In this document: one piece after another, positions 22,372 to 34,366 of the stretch
Layout: each line of letters opens with the position of its first letter
Position numbering within the stretch: the first letter of the stretch is position 1
Assembly (NCBI RefSeq): GCF_048544455.1
Contig: NC_133536.1
Coordinates: 28,026,152 to 28,090,151, forward strand
Length of the DNA: 64,000 bases
Origin: Silene latifolia
Lineage: Eukaryota; Streptophyta; Magnoliopsida; Caryophyllales; Caryophyllaceae
Direction: 5' to 3'
Notes under the pieces: generated by a model
Seen by the model: only the letters and a program-made list of their open reading frames with translations
What the model was told of the DNA's origin: nothing
Databases searched by the model: none
Translations under genes and position numbers: made by a program

Positions 22372-23126
22372 TTGGATGATCTTAAGGGCATCAGTCCTGA
22401 CATTTGTATGCACAGGATTGAGTTAGAGGAGAACCATAAGCCTTGCAAACAGGGTCATCGTAAGTTGAACCCGAAAATGCAGGATGTTGTTATTGCAGAA
22501 GTAATGAATTTATTAGATGTAGGTATCATTTATGCTCTTGGAAACTCCAAATGGGTAAGTCCGGTTCAAGTAGTTCTAAAGAAAGGGGGAATACAATGGT
22601 AATAAATGATAAAAACGAAGTAATACCAACTAGAGTGTTAACAGTTTGGCGGATGTGCACTGGTTATAGATAGTTAAATGCCGCCATGAAAAAAGATCAC
22701 TTCCCTTCCCCTTTTATTGATCAAATGTTAGAGAGATTGGCCTCACAAAATTTTTTCTGCAATTTAGATGGATATTCAGGTTTTTTTCATATCCTTATCA
22801 ATCCCGATGACCAGGAGAAGACTACTTTTACTTGCCCGCGTGGTGTCTTTGCTTATCGCAGGATGCCATTTGGATTGTTTAATGCCCCATCTACTTTTCA
22901 AAGGTGCATGATGAGTATATTTTCTGAGTATATAGAGTCAATTATGGAGGTATTTATGGACGATTTCAGCGTCTATGGTAGTGATTTTGATGATTGTCTG
23001 ACTAACCTTGACAAATTTTTGCAGCGATGTACTGTGGTTAATTTAGTTTTGAATAGGAAGAAGTGCCATTTTATTGTCAATGAAGGAGTTGTTCTTGGGC
23101 ACTTTGTATCTGATAAGGGCATCTAG
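22372..23126 (+). pseudogene. Element C reverse transcriptase
   Basis: The first piece (22372-22602) starts at LDDLKGISPDICMHRIELEE, which is already inside RT, and ends after SKWVSPVQVVLKKGG. A frameshift and stops follow. The second piece (22686-23126) has NLDGYSGFFHILI, RRMPFGLFNAPSTFQ and the active site FMDDFSVYG. It ends at a stop near 23124, before the RNase H linker. Closest in this window to element A. Confidence 0.85.
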
Positions 23127-23147
23127 GTTATTAAAACAAAGGTGTAA

Positions 23148-23825
23148 GTGGTAGAGCAATTGCCTCCTCCCGTGAATGTTAAGGGAGTTAGGAGTTTCCT
23201 TGGTCACGCTGGCTTTTACCGCCGATTTATCAAGGAGTTTTCTAATATTGCTAAACCACTTACACAACTTTTACTTAAGGATGCCCCATTTGTTTTTACC
23301 GATGAATGTCTTTTTGCTTTTAACAGGTTAAAGCATGATTTGATTACCGCACCAATTATTCAGGCTCCAGACTGGGAGCTACCATTTGAGATCATGTGTG
23401 ATGTTACCGATTATGCACTTGGCACAGTGGTGGGTCAAAGGAAAGACAAAGCTTTTAGTGTAGTTTACTATGCGAGCCGAACTCTGGATGAGGCTCAGGT
23501 GAAATATGACACTACAGAGAAGGAGCTGTTAACTATAGTGTACGCGCTGGAGAAGTTTCGGTCATATTTACTAGGTTCGAAAGTTACTGTATTTTCTGAC
23601 CATGCAGCGCTGAAGTACCTTTTTACTAAGAAGGAAGCCAAACCAAGATTGTTGCGATGGATACTCCTTTTGAAGGGGTTTGATTTGGAGATTAAGAATA
23701 AGAAGGGTGCCGAAAACTTGGTTGTTGATCATTTATCGCGCCTACAATCGCAAGAAGGGGAAGATTCTTTACCCATTAATGATTCTTTTCTTGACGATAT
23801 TTTGATGGCTATTATTAATGCTTAA
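23148..23825 (+). pseudogene. Element C RNase H
   Basis: 225 residues: [64 protein letters not shown] and [10 protein letters not shown], then DHLSRL. The acidic active-site pattern is kept (D in MCDVTDY, E in TEKEL, D in SDHAAL). Stops before (23125, 23146) and after (23823 and one more) isolate it. Confidence 0.85.
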
Positions 23826-23918
23826 ATCCTATGGTATGCCGATTATGCTAATTTTATTGTAGGATATTTATTGCCTCCCGACTTGTCTTATCAGTAGAGG
23901 AAGCGGTTTCTTCACGAT

Positions 23919-25131
23919 ATGAAGCAATACTTTTGGGATCATCTTTATCTATTTAAGGAGTGCGCCGACGGTCTTTATAGATGGTGTATACCACAATGGG
24001 AGACCAAGGCTATTCTAGAAGCTTGTCATTCCTCATCCTATGATGGTCACCACGGTCCATCCAGGACTGTGGCTAAGGTACTTCAGTCCAATTTCTATTG
24101 GCTATCTATGTTTAAAGATTCTAAAATTTTTGTTTCAGCTTGTGATGCGTGTCAGCGAATGAGAAATCTATCTATAAAGCATGAGTTGCCTCAAGTTGGA
24201 ATATTGGAGGTTGAGATTTTCGATGTCTGGGGCATTTCTTTTCAGGGCCCATTCCCGTCTAACAAAGGTAACAGTTACATTTTGGTAGTTGTGGACTACG
24301 TGTCCAAGTGGGTAGAGGTCGTTTTTTCGGTCCATTTTGATGCAAAAACCGTCATCCAACTTTTCAAAAAGGTAATATTCCCTCGATTTGGTGTCCCTCA
24401 GGTTGTCACTAGTGATGGAGGTATGCACTTTAAAGAAAAACAACTTTCTGCTCTTTTATCTAAATATAGTGTTTTACACCGTCGTGGTTTGGAGTATCAT
24501 CTTCAAACTAGTGGACAGGTAGAAGTTTCCAATCTGGAACTTAAAGAGATATTAGCAAAGGTTATGTCTAAATCACGAAAACATTGGAGTCTGAAATTGG
24601 ATGACACTTTGTGGGCTTATAGAACTGGATTTAAAACACCGATTGGCGGCTCGCCGTACCTATTGGTTTATGGTAAGTCATGTTATTTGCATGTAGAGTT
24701 AGAGCATAAGGCATGGTGGACAATTCTTGAATTAAATTTTGATACTAAACTGTGTGGTGAGAAGCGTTTATTGAAGCTGGATGAGGTCCGAAGAATTTAG
24801 GCTGAATGCCTATGATAGTGCCAGAATTTACAAAGAAAAGACAAAAAGATGGCACGACAAGACAATCATGCCTCGTGAGTTCAAAGTTGGGGAGAAAGTG
24901 TTGCTGTTTAATTCCCGACTACGCCTGTTTCCTGGTAAGCTGAAGTCCAGGTGGTCTGGCCCTTATATGGTGACATTTGTTTTGAAGTTTGGGTCAGTTG
25001 AGCTAGAGAACTCAGCGGGAAAAACGTTTAAGGTGAATGGTCATCAAATAAAGTATTACTATGGCCAAGATGATTTTATTGGAGTGGTTGAGGTGTTGCA
25101 CCTCGAACCTGTTACCGAAACTGCTAATTGA
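23919..25131 (+). pseudogene. Element C integrase, catalytic Asp replaced
   Basis: The main frame (23919-24800) has the zinc finger region ([21 protein letters not shown]) and the core. The first catalytic Asp is missing: [10 protein letters not shown] has Ser where element A has WGIDYQGPF. The second Asp (TSDGGMHF) and the Glu region (GQVEVSN) remain. A frameshift near 24790 leads to the C-terminal part, 24781-25131 ([39 protein letters not shown]), which is complete and ends before a short A-run. Even without its stops this integrase should be inactive. Confidence 0.85.
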
Positions 25132-25420
25132 GGTAAAAAAAAAAAGGTCGTGCGGGACCGTATAAATCAGCGCTGACCGGGAGGCAACCTGGATTGTAGA
25201 CATCTTGTAATTTAGCAAAAGACTTTTAGTAGTTTGTTTGTTTTATTGGCATTTATTTAGGACTTTTATTGCGTATACCATTAGAACAATTGAGACAATT
25301 ACTTGAGTCTTTTTGGGAAAAAGGTGTGCTATTTTTCAGGTATATTGACAAAGAAATGAACGTTGTTGGTGAGAATCACACACAAGAAGAAGAAATTACA
25401 CTGATTTGAAGAAGAAAAAT
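25132..25420. other. Element C spacer after pol
   Basis: Non-coding. An A-run (25134-25145) is followed by 'gctgaccgggaggcaacc', which resembles a short conserved phrase after pol in Athila elements, and then AT-rich DNA. Confidence 0.4.
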
Positions 25421-25580
25421 TCAATCGACTAACTATACTTGTCGATAGACAGAAATCCGACGCACCGCAGGGAGGACAAAAGTCGATTGACTAAAAATCC
25501 TATAGTCGATCGACCAAACTTGAACATTGCTAAGCTGAAAAATTCGATCGGCTAAAGGCAACTGTCGATTCACTAAAACT
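25421..25580. repeat. Element C palindrome array before ORF3
   Basis: Copies of GTCGATCGACT or one-step variants have cores at 25421, 25442, 25483, 25506, 25544 and 25565. The steps are 21, 41, 23, 38 and 21 bp, close to one or two times 20. Spacers are unlike. The location, between pol and ORF3, is the same as in B and E. Confidence 0.75.
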
Positions 25581-26798
25581 TAAGTTCAGACGGGATTTAA
25601 TAGGGAGTTTTATTTCTCTTTTTGCCATTTGCATTCTCACTATTTTATAGAGAGACAAAGAAAAAGAATAAAAAACGCAGCACCCATCTTCAAAGAGAGA
25701 TCCCGTTTTTTCTTCTTCTCATTCATTCCCAATCTTCATCTAATCTTTCTTCTCCTCCTAAATTTGTGTAATACATGTACTCTTTTCCTTATCCCTTTTC
25801 TTTGTTTTTCAATTTAAAATTGAAATTAGGGTTAAGGTTTGTCTTAATTAAATTTGAGGATTTTTGAAAAAATTCAATTACTAATTCAATTGTTTGCTTT
25901 GTGTAATGAATTAGGATGGAAGGAAGCAAGAGGAGGACGATTGCAGGCCAACCGTCACGACGCGCGACAGCTGTACAATTGACGGGCAGCAGCAGCGACA
26001 TCCCATTTATGCCTCAACCAAGCATCGATCTGATACCATACACGCCTATTCCGCCTATTGAAGTACCCCGAGGTAAATTTCTCCTCTCAGCTGCAAAAGG
26101 AATGTTTTAGTGCACTTACGGAACATGCTGTAGTTACGACCCATTTTTTAGACCGCGACGGTCTAATTGCTTTAAGTATTTATGAACCCGTTGTTGAAAT
26201 TTTGAATGGTACGGGTATGTCCAGTCTAATCAGTATGAGAGAATATACTTATCAGACACCCACCCTTGAGTTTTTCAGTAGTTTCAAAATTTATGGGGGT
26301 GATTTTGACAAAGGACGCTAACTTCACTTGCGTTCATTTTCGTCTGTTTACTCGGGATTTTGATATGACTTTAGCTGAGCTTGGCGCTCACCTTGGTATA
26401 CACAGTGAGGGACCTTACACTCCCCCTCGGAAATTAGTTGAGCCCATGTGGGCCGCCATTTTTAACCAGTTTGAAGGTAGGCGGCGGGGTAGATTTGTCC
26501 ACCATCCAAGGCTACGTGTCTGGCTCCGCCTTATCGGCGGTACCCTTGTTGCTAGGAAAGAGTCTAATAATGTTGAGGAGTTGTCCATTTTAGCTAGTTA
26601 TTTGAACATTGATAGTGGCCCTCGGTATGTTCTTAACATTGCTTACCTAGTTGCTCAACGATTCACTAATGTGGCAACCAGAGCCTTGTCTTCCATTCAC
26701 TATGGGGTGGGGGGTTAGTCACACATATTGCTCGTCGTCTTTTTGATGATTTCCCCCGGAGCATGCTGCCCATCGGTCACGCGGACCCAGATCTTGAT

Positions 26799-27342
26799 CT
26801 AGGTAGCACGGACACTCCTCCTCATCGGCGTTCTCGTGTCGGACACGACACTCGTCGGACACACGTCAAAACGTGTCGGACACTTGTAAAGACGTGTCTA
26901 ACTTTCATCTTTTATTTGGGCACGTGTCGGACACGTGCCCATGGTATTTTGAGCTGTGTCCATGGTATTTGGACACACCTTCAAACGGAATCAAGTTGAA
27001 TTTAAGGTAAATGGCGTGAATTGTTATATGGTTGAATTTGGTGGGGAAATAAGTTGAATTGGGGGTAAATGATGTTCTTTAGACTAGTAATGAGATGTCG
27101 AAATAAATTGATTATAAGTTGGTTTTTGGTTTTGGAAATGAGAATGAGTTATAATTAACGTCAAGTTTTAATATTCAACACTTTTTCAAAAATAAAATCG
27201 CACATAAATAACTATATAATATATATTTTATTAAATTTAAATGACGTGTCCCGTGTCCTAAATTTCATGGGATGCCGTGTCGCAACTCGCGTGTCCGTGC
27301 CGTGTCAGTGTCTGTGTCCGTGTCCGTTTTGGTGCTACCTAG
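26799..27342. mobile_element. TIR element (544 bp) inserted in ORF3 of element C
   Basis: Perfect 11-bp inverted ends, CTAGGTAGCAC and GTGCTACCTAG, are flanked by an 8-bp duplication ATCTTGAT (26791-26798 and 27343-27350). Subterminal DNA on both sides is packed with GTGTCGGACACG-like palindromic words. There is no ORF, so it is a non-autonomous DNA transposon. An 8-bp duplication fits hAT; if the ends are trimmed by two bases the duplication is 10 bp, so the superfamily is not certain. Confidence 0.85.
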
Positions 27343-27502
27343 ATCTTGATAATATGTGTCTACTTACTGTTTCTTATATGAAACACCTAAACTGGCTGAC
27401 TAATGATTGCACGTGGAAGATCTCCATGTATTTGTCAGTCCCTTTGCCATGTGATACCCTTACACCTCTTATCCATATGTCCCATGTCAGGAATAGAGCA
27501 GC

Positions 27503-28178
27503 TGATGAGTGTCTATTTTGTACCATTTTCCCCCTTCTTCCCTTTGCATTTTGTCTCTAATTTAGACGGTTTCTGCCTATTTAGCTTGCATTTTACAACC
27601 TTAGTCTCGTTCTACGAGTTTTATGTCTCTCCTTGAAGGTTGTGAGCCCGAGAGGACTAAAGGAGCTAGCAAAGGACCTCAAGAAACAAGCATAGGGAAG
27701 AAAATTGAAGAAAGACGAAAAAGGACTCCCGGTCGGTCGGTCGGTAGCTGGTCCACCGGCTGAGAGCCCTTCCAGGAGCCGGTGGCTGGTCCAGCGGCCC
27801 AATGGAGCTATTATTTAATTTTGGACGAAAAAATACAGGAACTTTTCAGTCGGTCCTAGCCCGGCGGCCGGTTGACCGGCTCAGACTTCTATTTTCGCAC
27901 TTTCAATTTCTTGTAATTTTTGACCTAATGATTATAAACAATAAATACCTCTCTCCTAATTTCATTCGACACACAACCCTAGATCTGAAACTTTCCCTTA
28001 ATTTATGCAATCTTTTCTTAATCAAAGCACTAATCTTTCCTTAATCAACATTAATTATTTAGCAAAATTAGCTTAGTAATAGTTAAAATATCAATTGTAC
28101 GGGCATATTTATTTATTACGTTTGGGTACTTTATAAATTGTTTTTGATATCGGAATTGGCGGTAAATCCGACTTATCA
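27503..28178 (+). mobile_element. Solo LTR (676 bp) inserted in ORF3 of element C
   Basis: Begins TGATGAGTGTC and ends GACTTATCA, an inverted-end pair. It is flanked by GCAGC (27498-27502) and GCAGT (28179-28183), a near-perfect 5-bp duplication. It contains its own G/C-rich inverted words (GCTGGTCCACCGGCT, GGCCGGTTGACCGGCT) at 27728-27890, upstream of a TATA-like TATAAACAATAAATA near 27931. No interior remains, as expected after LTR-LTR recombination. Confidence 0.8.
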
Positions 28179-28890
28179 GCAGTCCGACCTCCATTTCTCT
28201 CCTACCTTGTGCCTTATTCCCTGCCCGAGAAGTCCACTTCTCACTCTAGACAGCCTTCTCAGTCCACTAGGGAGGTGGGTTAGTCCTCTAGGGCTCCACA
28301 TTCTTCTTCGCGTGTTAATTCTGCCCCTACTAAGACTGAGACTAGACCTGAGCCGGTATACCCGACCCACTTTATTCGACCCCCTCCTTTTGTGCCCCAT
28401 ATGGTCATGGACCAGGAGGCATGTGATAACTTTTACTTGATATGTGCATGCGTACAGCGCGGATGAAGCTGAACTAAGCCTTAGCCGGGTTCCCGGTTTA
28501 CGACTACTATGCCCGCTCCGGACGGTTTCCACCCACTGGGTGGCCATGCCCGTTTTACTACCAGTACCCTGCCCGGCTGAGGAGGAGGAGGACACTGCAG
28601 AGGTAGATGAGAGGTACTGGGCTGGGCTTGCTTCACATTCCCGTGAGAGAGAGGAGGACGACCCCGACTTTGTCGCGGGTGATGACTAGTAGCTGCCAGC
28701 TACGACCTCACCTTGTTGTTGGCTGGTTTCAGGAGGTCACTTCTGTATAACTTTATAAGTTTACTTTCCTGTATTTCGTTTTGCATATCCCTTTACCTTA
28801 TTTATTGATGATGTTGATTGTTTGCTGAACACAATGAGGGCAATGTATGATTTGGTTTGGGGAGGGTATGCATCTGTTTTTGTCTACATC

Positions 28891-29857
28891 TGATGAGGCT
28901 GTCGCAACCCTATCAAAAGTAACCAACTATACTCTAACTAACACATCTAGGGAAGCCGGGATCGTATCCACAGGGAGACAGATGATAATCTATTTGCTAA
29001 TTCAAGTTTGTTATGTAACAAATGGGGGATTTTGTTTGTTTGAATAATAACTAAGACAATTAAAGTAAAAAGGATTAAAAGGAGAAATTAAACTGTAAAA
29101 ATATAAGGAGAGAAGACTAGGATCGTCGCTTCACCATGGATTGTCGCGGGTCTAAGGTAGGGTCATAGGTCAGTCTCAATTACCGGTCTAAAAGGCAGTG
29201 AAAATGTCCTCTCGGATCACTATTCGCCCTAAAATGCTTCAAGCAGGCTCTCGGAACTTACTAGGGCACTCTAATGTTTACAACATGTCTAATCCTTACC
29301 AGGATTTCGATCTTTGGTCAGGATTTACCAAATCAAATAACCAATTGTGGCCTTTAATTAACGATTCGTATATTTAATGTTGCAATTAAAAATAAAGAAT
29401 AATAAAATTGATTAACCTAATCGCCTAATTAACAACCCTTATCTACTCATATTGAAATCGATAACAATAATTAAGATAGATAAGAAATAAAAAGGATTCA
29501 TAATTAAATTGATCAAAAGAGAAATAAACATAAACTAAAACTAATGATGAACACAAGAGAAATAAATAAAACTAAATAAGAAGAACGAAAGAGGAGATTA
29601 AATTGATTACCAAAATAAATCCGAGTACGAGCAAAGTAGATGAGAGAATTCAATCTAGATCTAAAAATTCGAGAAAGTTTCTACGTAGCAATGTTTCTAA
29701 CTGCTTGCATAAAGTGTAAAAAGTGTCAACCTAACAGAAAAATACAAGAGCTTTAATACTAAAGCCCAAAACATTAAACAAACTAAACACAAAACTCGAC
29801 TATCCGTGTACTATGTCGATCGACAATGGGGTTTGGTCGATCGACAATGTGTATAAG
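28891..29857 (-). repeat. Reversed Athila-type LTR fragment
   Basis: Starts TGATGAGGCTGTCGC right after the purine tract of element C. It contains GGGATCGTATCCACAGGGAG (near 28956-28975), the inverted form of text at the 3' end of Athila LTRs (compare 49194-49215), so the sense is minus. It is cut off at 29857 by the copia LTR. Near that edge are three GTCGATCGAC-like words at 29796, 29816 and 29837 (steps 20 and 21 bp). Confidence 0.6.
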
Positions 29858-31129
29858 TGTTGGAATATGTCTCCTCCGACAATAATGCGATCACAACTGT
29901 CGATCATAATGATCACATGTTTAAATCTCATATTTAAGAATACATGTGGGAATTAATATTTTACAGTCAACTGGTCCACACATATCGGTAATGATTGGCT
30001 GACTAGAGTTTGACATTACTGTCGTGCGACGGTGGTGATCAGTTGATCCTCTTAGGTCATACCTATAGAGAAATACTCTTAATTGATTATTTAATTAATC
30101 GTATCCCGATACAAGTTAATTAAATTGCTTAAAATTGACGGATGATTTTGTGAGTAAAGTTAACATGTCTTATTGTAATTCGATTAAATTAGATACGGTC
30201 TAAGTAATTGAATTGTTTTATTACTTAGAATAAAATGTTGTTTACGAAACAATTGAAACAGAATGAATAATTTATTATAAATACAAGTTGTTGTAATTTA
30301 TAATTTGATAAACCATTTTGGTACAAGTAATCAAGAATTACTATTTAAATTTTGTATGTGACATATTTTATTAATATGTTAAAAATACATTATAATGTAA
30401 CAGGTCATGCAACATGTGACATATAACAAAATTGACAAATGACAAAATAGAATGGACCTTCCATTTTATGTGTATGTGCCGAAATGGAGGGAGTATTAGA
30501 GGATAAATTGTGTTGTTTATTTTAATTGGAAACATAATAATTATACTCTACTCATAGCCATGCAACCCTATAGCTTTTGAGAAGAGCAACTTTTGCATGC
30601 ATTGACCTCAAATACTCCCCCCCTCCAACCGATTTTTGGATGAGTGAAGCCAAGGGTTTTCCTCTATAATTATTCACTACTTTATCATCTATTTTCTAGT
30701 GTAAGAAAATATTGATTAATTCTCTACATTTTGTGAAACAATTGTAAGAGAAATAAAAGCTCACAAAATCCTCTTCTCTTACCGAAATACAAGAGAACAA
30801 AAACACCATTTTTGTGTCCAAATTTTAAGTAAGATTAGTATTATTACTAGTTCATAATAATATTAGTTATTAAGGGTGTTCCTTGGGTATAAACTTTTGG
30901 GAGAGATTCTAATTTGAATCTTAGTTCATCCATTGTTGGAAAGCTCAAGAATTAACAAGTAGGAGATCTTGTTGGTGCCCAATAAATCTGAAACACCAAT
31001 GTAAGAAGTGACGATTTCTTCTCTACTTTGTTTTATGTTTGCATGCATAAGATCTTGTTTTAATTTTATGACTAAATTAAACTATCATACTATGAATATG
31101 TATACTAATGAGATTAATGAATCCCAACA
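29858..31129 (+). repeat. 5' LTR of the gag-only copia element
   Basis: Starts TGTTGGAATATG and ends AATCCCAACA, giving 6-bp inverted ends. The primer site follows two bases later. The length is 1272 bp and the sequence is AT-rich. The 5-bp flank on the left is ATAAG; its partner is not found because the 3' end is missing. Confidence 0.85.
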
Positions 31130-31131
31130 AG

Positions 31132-31144
31132 TGGTATCAGAGCC
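31132..31144 (+). promoter_or_regulatory. Primer binding site, initiator-Met tRNA type
   Basis: TGGTATCAGAGCC two bases after the LTR end is the usual Ty1/copia primer site in plants. Confidence 0.95.
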
Positions 31145-33341
31145 TTAGGTTGTTTGCATGCAAATCGGTTTATTGTTTTTTCGAGTTAATCTTATTAATA
31201 AATAAAACTTGTAATTTTGTGTTTATTATGATATATCACGAAATCACTTTGCATGTTAAAATTTCTGGTCCTAAAATGTATTTGGGATTTTTTGGTTCAT
31301 TTATGGATTTTATTGTTCATTTTATATATTATTGGCATTAAAATGTGATTTTTATGAGAAAAATGTCATTTTTGGACGAAAAATAGCTAAACTTCGAAAT
31401 TTTCAGTGATTTTTAGATATGTTTTCACATATATTATATACTGATGGTATGTTAAATCTCGTGATAAACTAAGTTATTTTGCATGAAATATGGATTTTAT
31501 AAGCTTAAATCGAATTTAAAGGGTTTATTAGGTTAATATGAGTTATATTTCAAATCTGGTCATGGAAATTTAATATGTTGTCACATGAATTTTTACTCAG
31601 TGTGTGTGAAAATCTTAGAGGTTTTTGACTCCTTTAGCATGATTTATGAATTTTTGAGTAAAAATTCAATAAATAGTGACTTTATTTAGTATATAATGCT
31701 AAAACATATTTCATGACTAAAGAAAAACGTCACATGTTGCATTTTATCATATATTTCAGATCTAAAAGTGAAAATTTGATAAAAATAGTTTTTCTCATAT
31801 TTTATGGTCATATTTGTTAAAACCGATAAACCGCAACATTGTTTTTCTCGATATTTTTTTTTTCGAAATATTTAACCTAAGTTTTGAACATTATGAGTGT
31901 CATGGTATTTTTCCAGAATGTTAATGAGTTTAAATTTCAAATTTTGGAATTATTTGAAATTTTTATAATTTAATTTGAAGTTTATAGCATAATTTTGTAT
32001 TTTTGGTCCATAATGAACAATATTAAGAAATCAAGTTGAATTATTGTCAAAATGTTAGTGGAGACTAAGTTTTGAGTCCTAAGATGGTTAGGGTAATTAA
32101 ATTGTACATAAATATGAATTTATGTAACTATTGTGATTTTAACAAGTTATAATCACGCAAATCCATAAAAACCGATAAATTATACGATATTGGCTCTTAA
32201 AAGGCGATTTAGCATAAAATTAAGCATGTTCATACATATTATAATGCTGCATTTTATTTATGATTGTCATATTTTAATTTTATATAATTTTTGAATTATG
32301 TAATTTTACTTAGTATGGCCTTAGTTTTAAATTGATATTACCCGAAATACATGGGAATATCGATTCGGTTGTAATTATTGTGATCTCGTATCACCGTTTT
32401 GTAATTTAATAGTTTTATTTTTATTACAAATGTATAATAGGAAATTATGTAATTTTATTTATTATTTGTAATTTTCCCGGAGTTTCCATGAAGACGGTGT
32501 TACCTCGAGATGCGTGCCAAAACCGAAGTTCAAGGGACCAAAGGAGTTGGTTTCCGAATTTGTAATAGTTTATTAGATTTACTATTTTAGGAAGGCCATA
32601 CTAGGATTTTATTTTATTTTAATGCTTTGCATTTTATTTATATGTTGCATGCATCGCTAAATCGCCATAACTAAACATGCATTTTAAACCGAGTTTATCG
32701 ACCGTGTCAATTACAATTATCGTAGTTCACCGCTTTAGTTCACTTAAAACGTGATAGATAATAAATTGATATGACCTCTCGCTAAATAAACAATTCAGAC
32801 TTAGCCTTACCAAAAATTAGAAACCATGAAAACCTATTTCGTGAGGGAGTGCGCTCGGCCAAACCGGGGTACAAACCTTGTTACGTAGGGGAAGTGGGTG
32901 ATAAATGTCTATCCACCGAATTCATGTTGATGAGGTTTGTATCGCCAAAGCGTGCCCAAGTTAATGTGAATTTGGATCATGGACACATTTATTCGAAATT
33001 TGGGTTGAACTCAACAAAAGTATTCTCGACCATAGCCGGATGTTTTTTGGGCTAAAGATAAATATTAATGTAATTTTATCGACCAAGAGTTCTAAAAGTA
33101 GAATCGATGAAAGAGTTAATCCACTGAGTTATATTGATGAGGGTTGTATCACCAAAGCGTGCCCAAGTTAATATGAATTTGGATCTTGGAATCATTTATC
33201 AAAGTTGGGTAGAGGTCACTAGATAAATGCAATAAAACTTGTTTAAATTGATATTTACGAGTATTATTATTATTTTAAAAACGACAAGTGTTTTATTCCT
33301 TCTATTTTTGTTTTCTAGACCACTTTTATTTCTCATAACAA
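31145..33341 (+). other. Long AT-rich leader of the gag-only copia element
   Basis: About 2.2 kb with no credible ORF. Near its end is a degenerate direct repeat about 100 bp long: 32911-33015 and 33119-33220 share CCAAAGCGTGCCCAAGTTAA and flanking text, with starts 208 bp apart. Such leaders can hold packaging signals, which is an inference here. Confidence 0.6.
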
Positions 33342-34366
33342 ATGGCCGCACCAAACAACCACGCTCACGCTCTCACTAATGTTTCATGGCTCCGATCCTT
33401 CATGGATTGTTGTAAACTTGAAAAGAAAGGGTCAAATTTCTCCGATTGGGATGCCCAACTCAAATTAGCCGCTCAAGGTGACGACAAGCTTCGTTACCTC
33501 ATTGAGGCCTCTCCACCCGAACCTAATGCTAGGTCGAGTGCCGCCAGTAGGGAAGCATATGAGGCTTACCACAAAGAGTCCGCTGCCATAAAAAATGTGT
33601 TGATTTTTGCTATGGAGGCGGATCTCCAAAGGAGAGCCTTTAAAATGGGCACCGCTTATGAAATCTATTCCAAACTTGTGACAATGTTCTCACAAACACC
33701 GAGGATCGTCCAATATGAGGCAGCCTCGGCATTCTTTGATCTCGATTTCAAGGAGGGCCAAAAGGTTAGCCCTCACGTGCTCAAATTGTTGGAGCTAGTC
33801 GAGACGTTGAAAATTCAAAAGGTTAAAATCCCCAAGGAGCTCATTGTTGATAGGATTCTTCACTCCTTATCCAAAGTCAAAGAATATGTGCAATTCCGGG
33901 TTAATTTTAATATGCAAGACAAGGACGTGTCTCTTGAGGAGTTGCACAAGTTACTTGTGCAAGCCGAAAGAGACATGGGGCTAAATGTTATCCCACCTAA
34001 GGATGTGCTAAATATAAGCACTAAGAGCAAGGGGAAGTTCAAGAAGAATGGAAAAAAGAGTAAGAGGCAAGCTCCCATGAACACCAAGGCTAGGACTTTT
34101 GAAGCTAGCACTTCCAAACCCAAGAAGGGTCCTCTTAATAAATGCCATTATTGTAATGGTGTTGGACATTGGAAGAGGAATTGTTCAAAGTATCTTGGTG
34201 ACATCAAAGCTGGAAAGATCACTCCAGTAGGTAAATGACTATCCTTTCTTTTATGTTTCTAATTCAACTATGGTATTTTGAATACAAGTTGTGATAATGT
34301 ATCCCCTTTTTATCGTAAATAGGGCCTCCTCCAAGCAAAGACAAGGGAAAAGAGAAGCAAGCTTGA
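33342..34366 (+). CDS. Ty1/copia gag, two exons
   Basis: Gag forms the particle shell. Exon 1 (33342-34230) encodes 296 residues, with a copia capsid region (WLRSFMDCCKLEKKGSNFSD, VLIFAMEADLQRRAF, VQYEAASAFFDLDFKEGQKV), a Lys-rich stretch, and one zinc knuckle CHYCNGVGHWKRNC at 268-281. A likely 92-bp intron (34231-34322, GTAAAT..ATAG) then joins in frame to 34323-34366, which adds PPSKDKGKEKQA and a stop. If it is unspliced, the frame stops four codons later. Splicing that ends gag early is known for Ty1/copia elements in Arabidopsis. The frame has no internal stop, unlike most coding regions nearby. Confidence 0.82.

Larger units (their letters stand above)
25916..28689 (+). pseudogene. Element C ORF3, frameshifted and twice interrupted
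   Basis: The start ATG (25916) follows an acceptor-like ..TTAG, as in element E. Pieces are 25916-26110, 26058-26321 (TGMSSLISMREYTYQTPTLEFF) and 26266-26718 (FVHHPRLRVWLRLIGGTLVARK, ASYLNIDSG, LNIAYLVAQRF). The text resumes after the TIR element at 27351, and after the solo LTR at 28179. It ends at 28689 with a Glu/Asp-rich tail, DPDFVAGDD, matching the end of element E's ORF3. The conserved body suggests a real protein once, of unknown role. No membrane segment is evident. Confidence 0.7.
22357..28890 (+). mobile_element. Element C: Athila-type element, RT to ORF3, heavily broken
   Basis: Plus-strand order is RT, RNase H, IN, array spacer, ORF3, purine-rich tract. Gag and protease are missing. 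The pol part carries many stops and shifts, so this is an old copy. ORF3 is split by a 544-bp TIR element (26799-27342) and a solo LTR (27503-28178). The 3' end (28830-28877) shares 'gatttggtttggggagg' with the same place in element E. Confidence 0.85.

Noticed and set aside
31132..31144. tRNA gene near the copia primer site
   Set aside because: Only the 13-base complement of the tRNA 3' end is present; no cloverleaf or A/B boxes.
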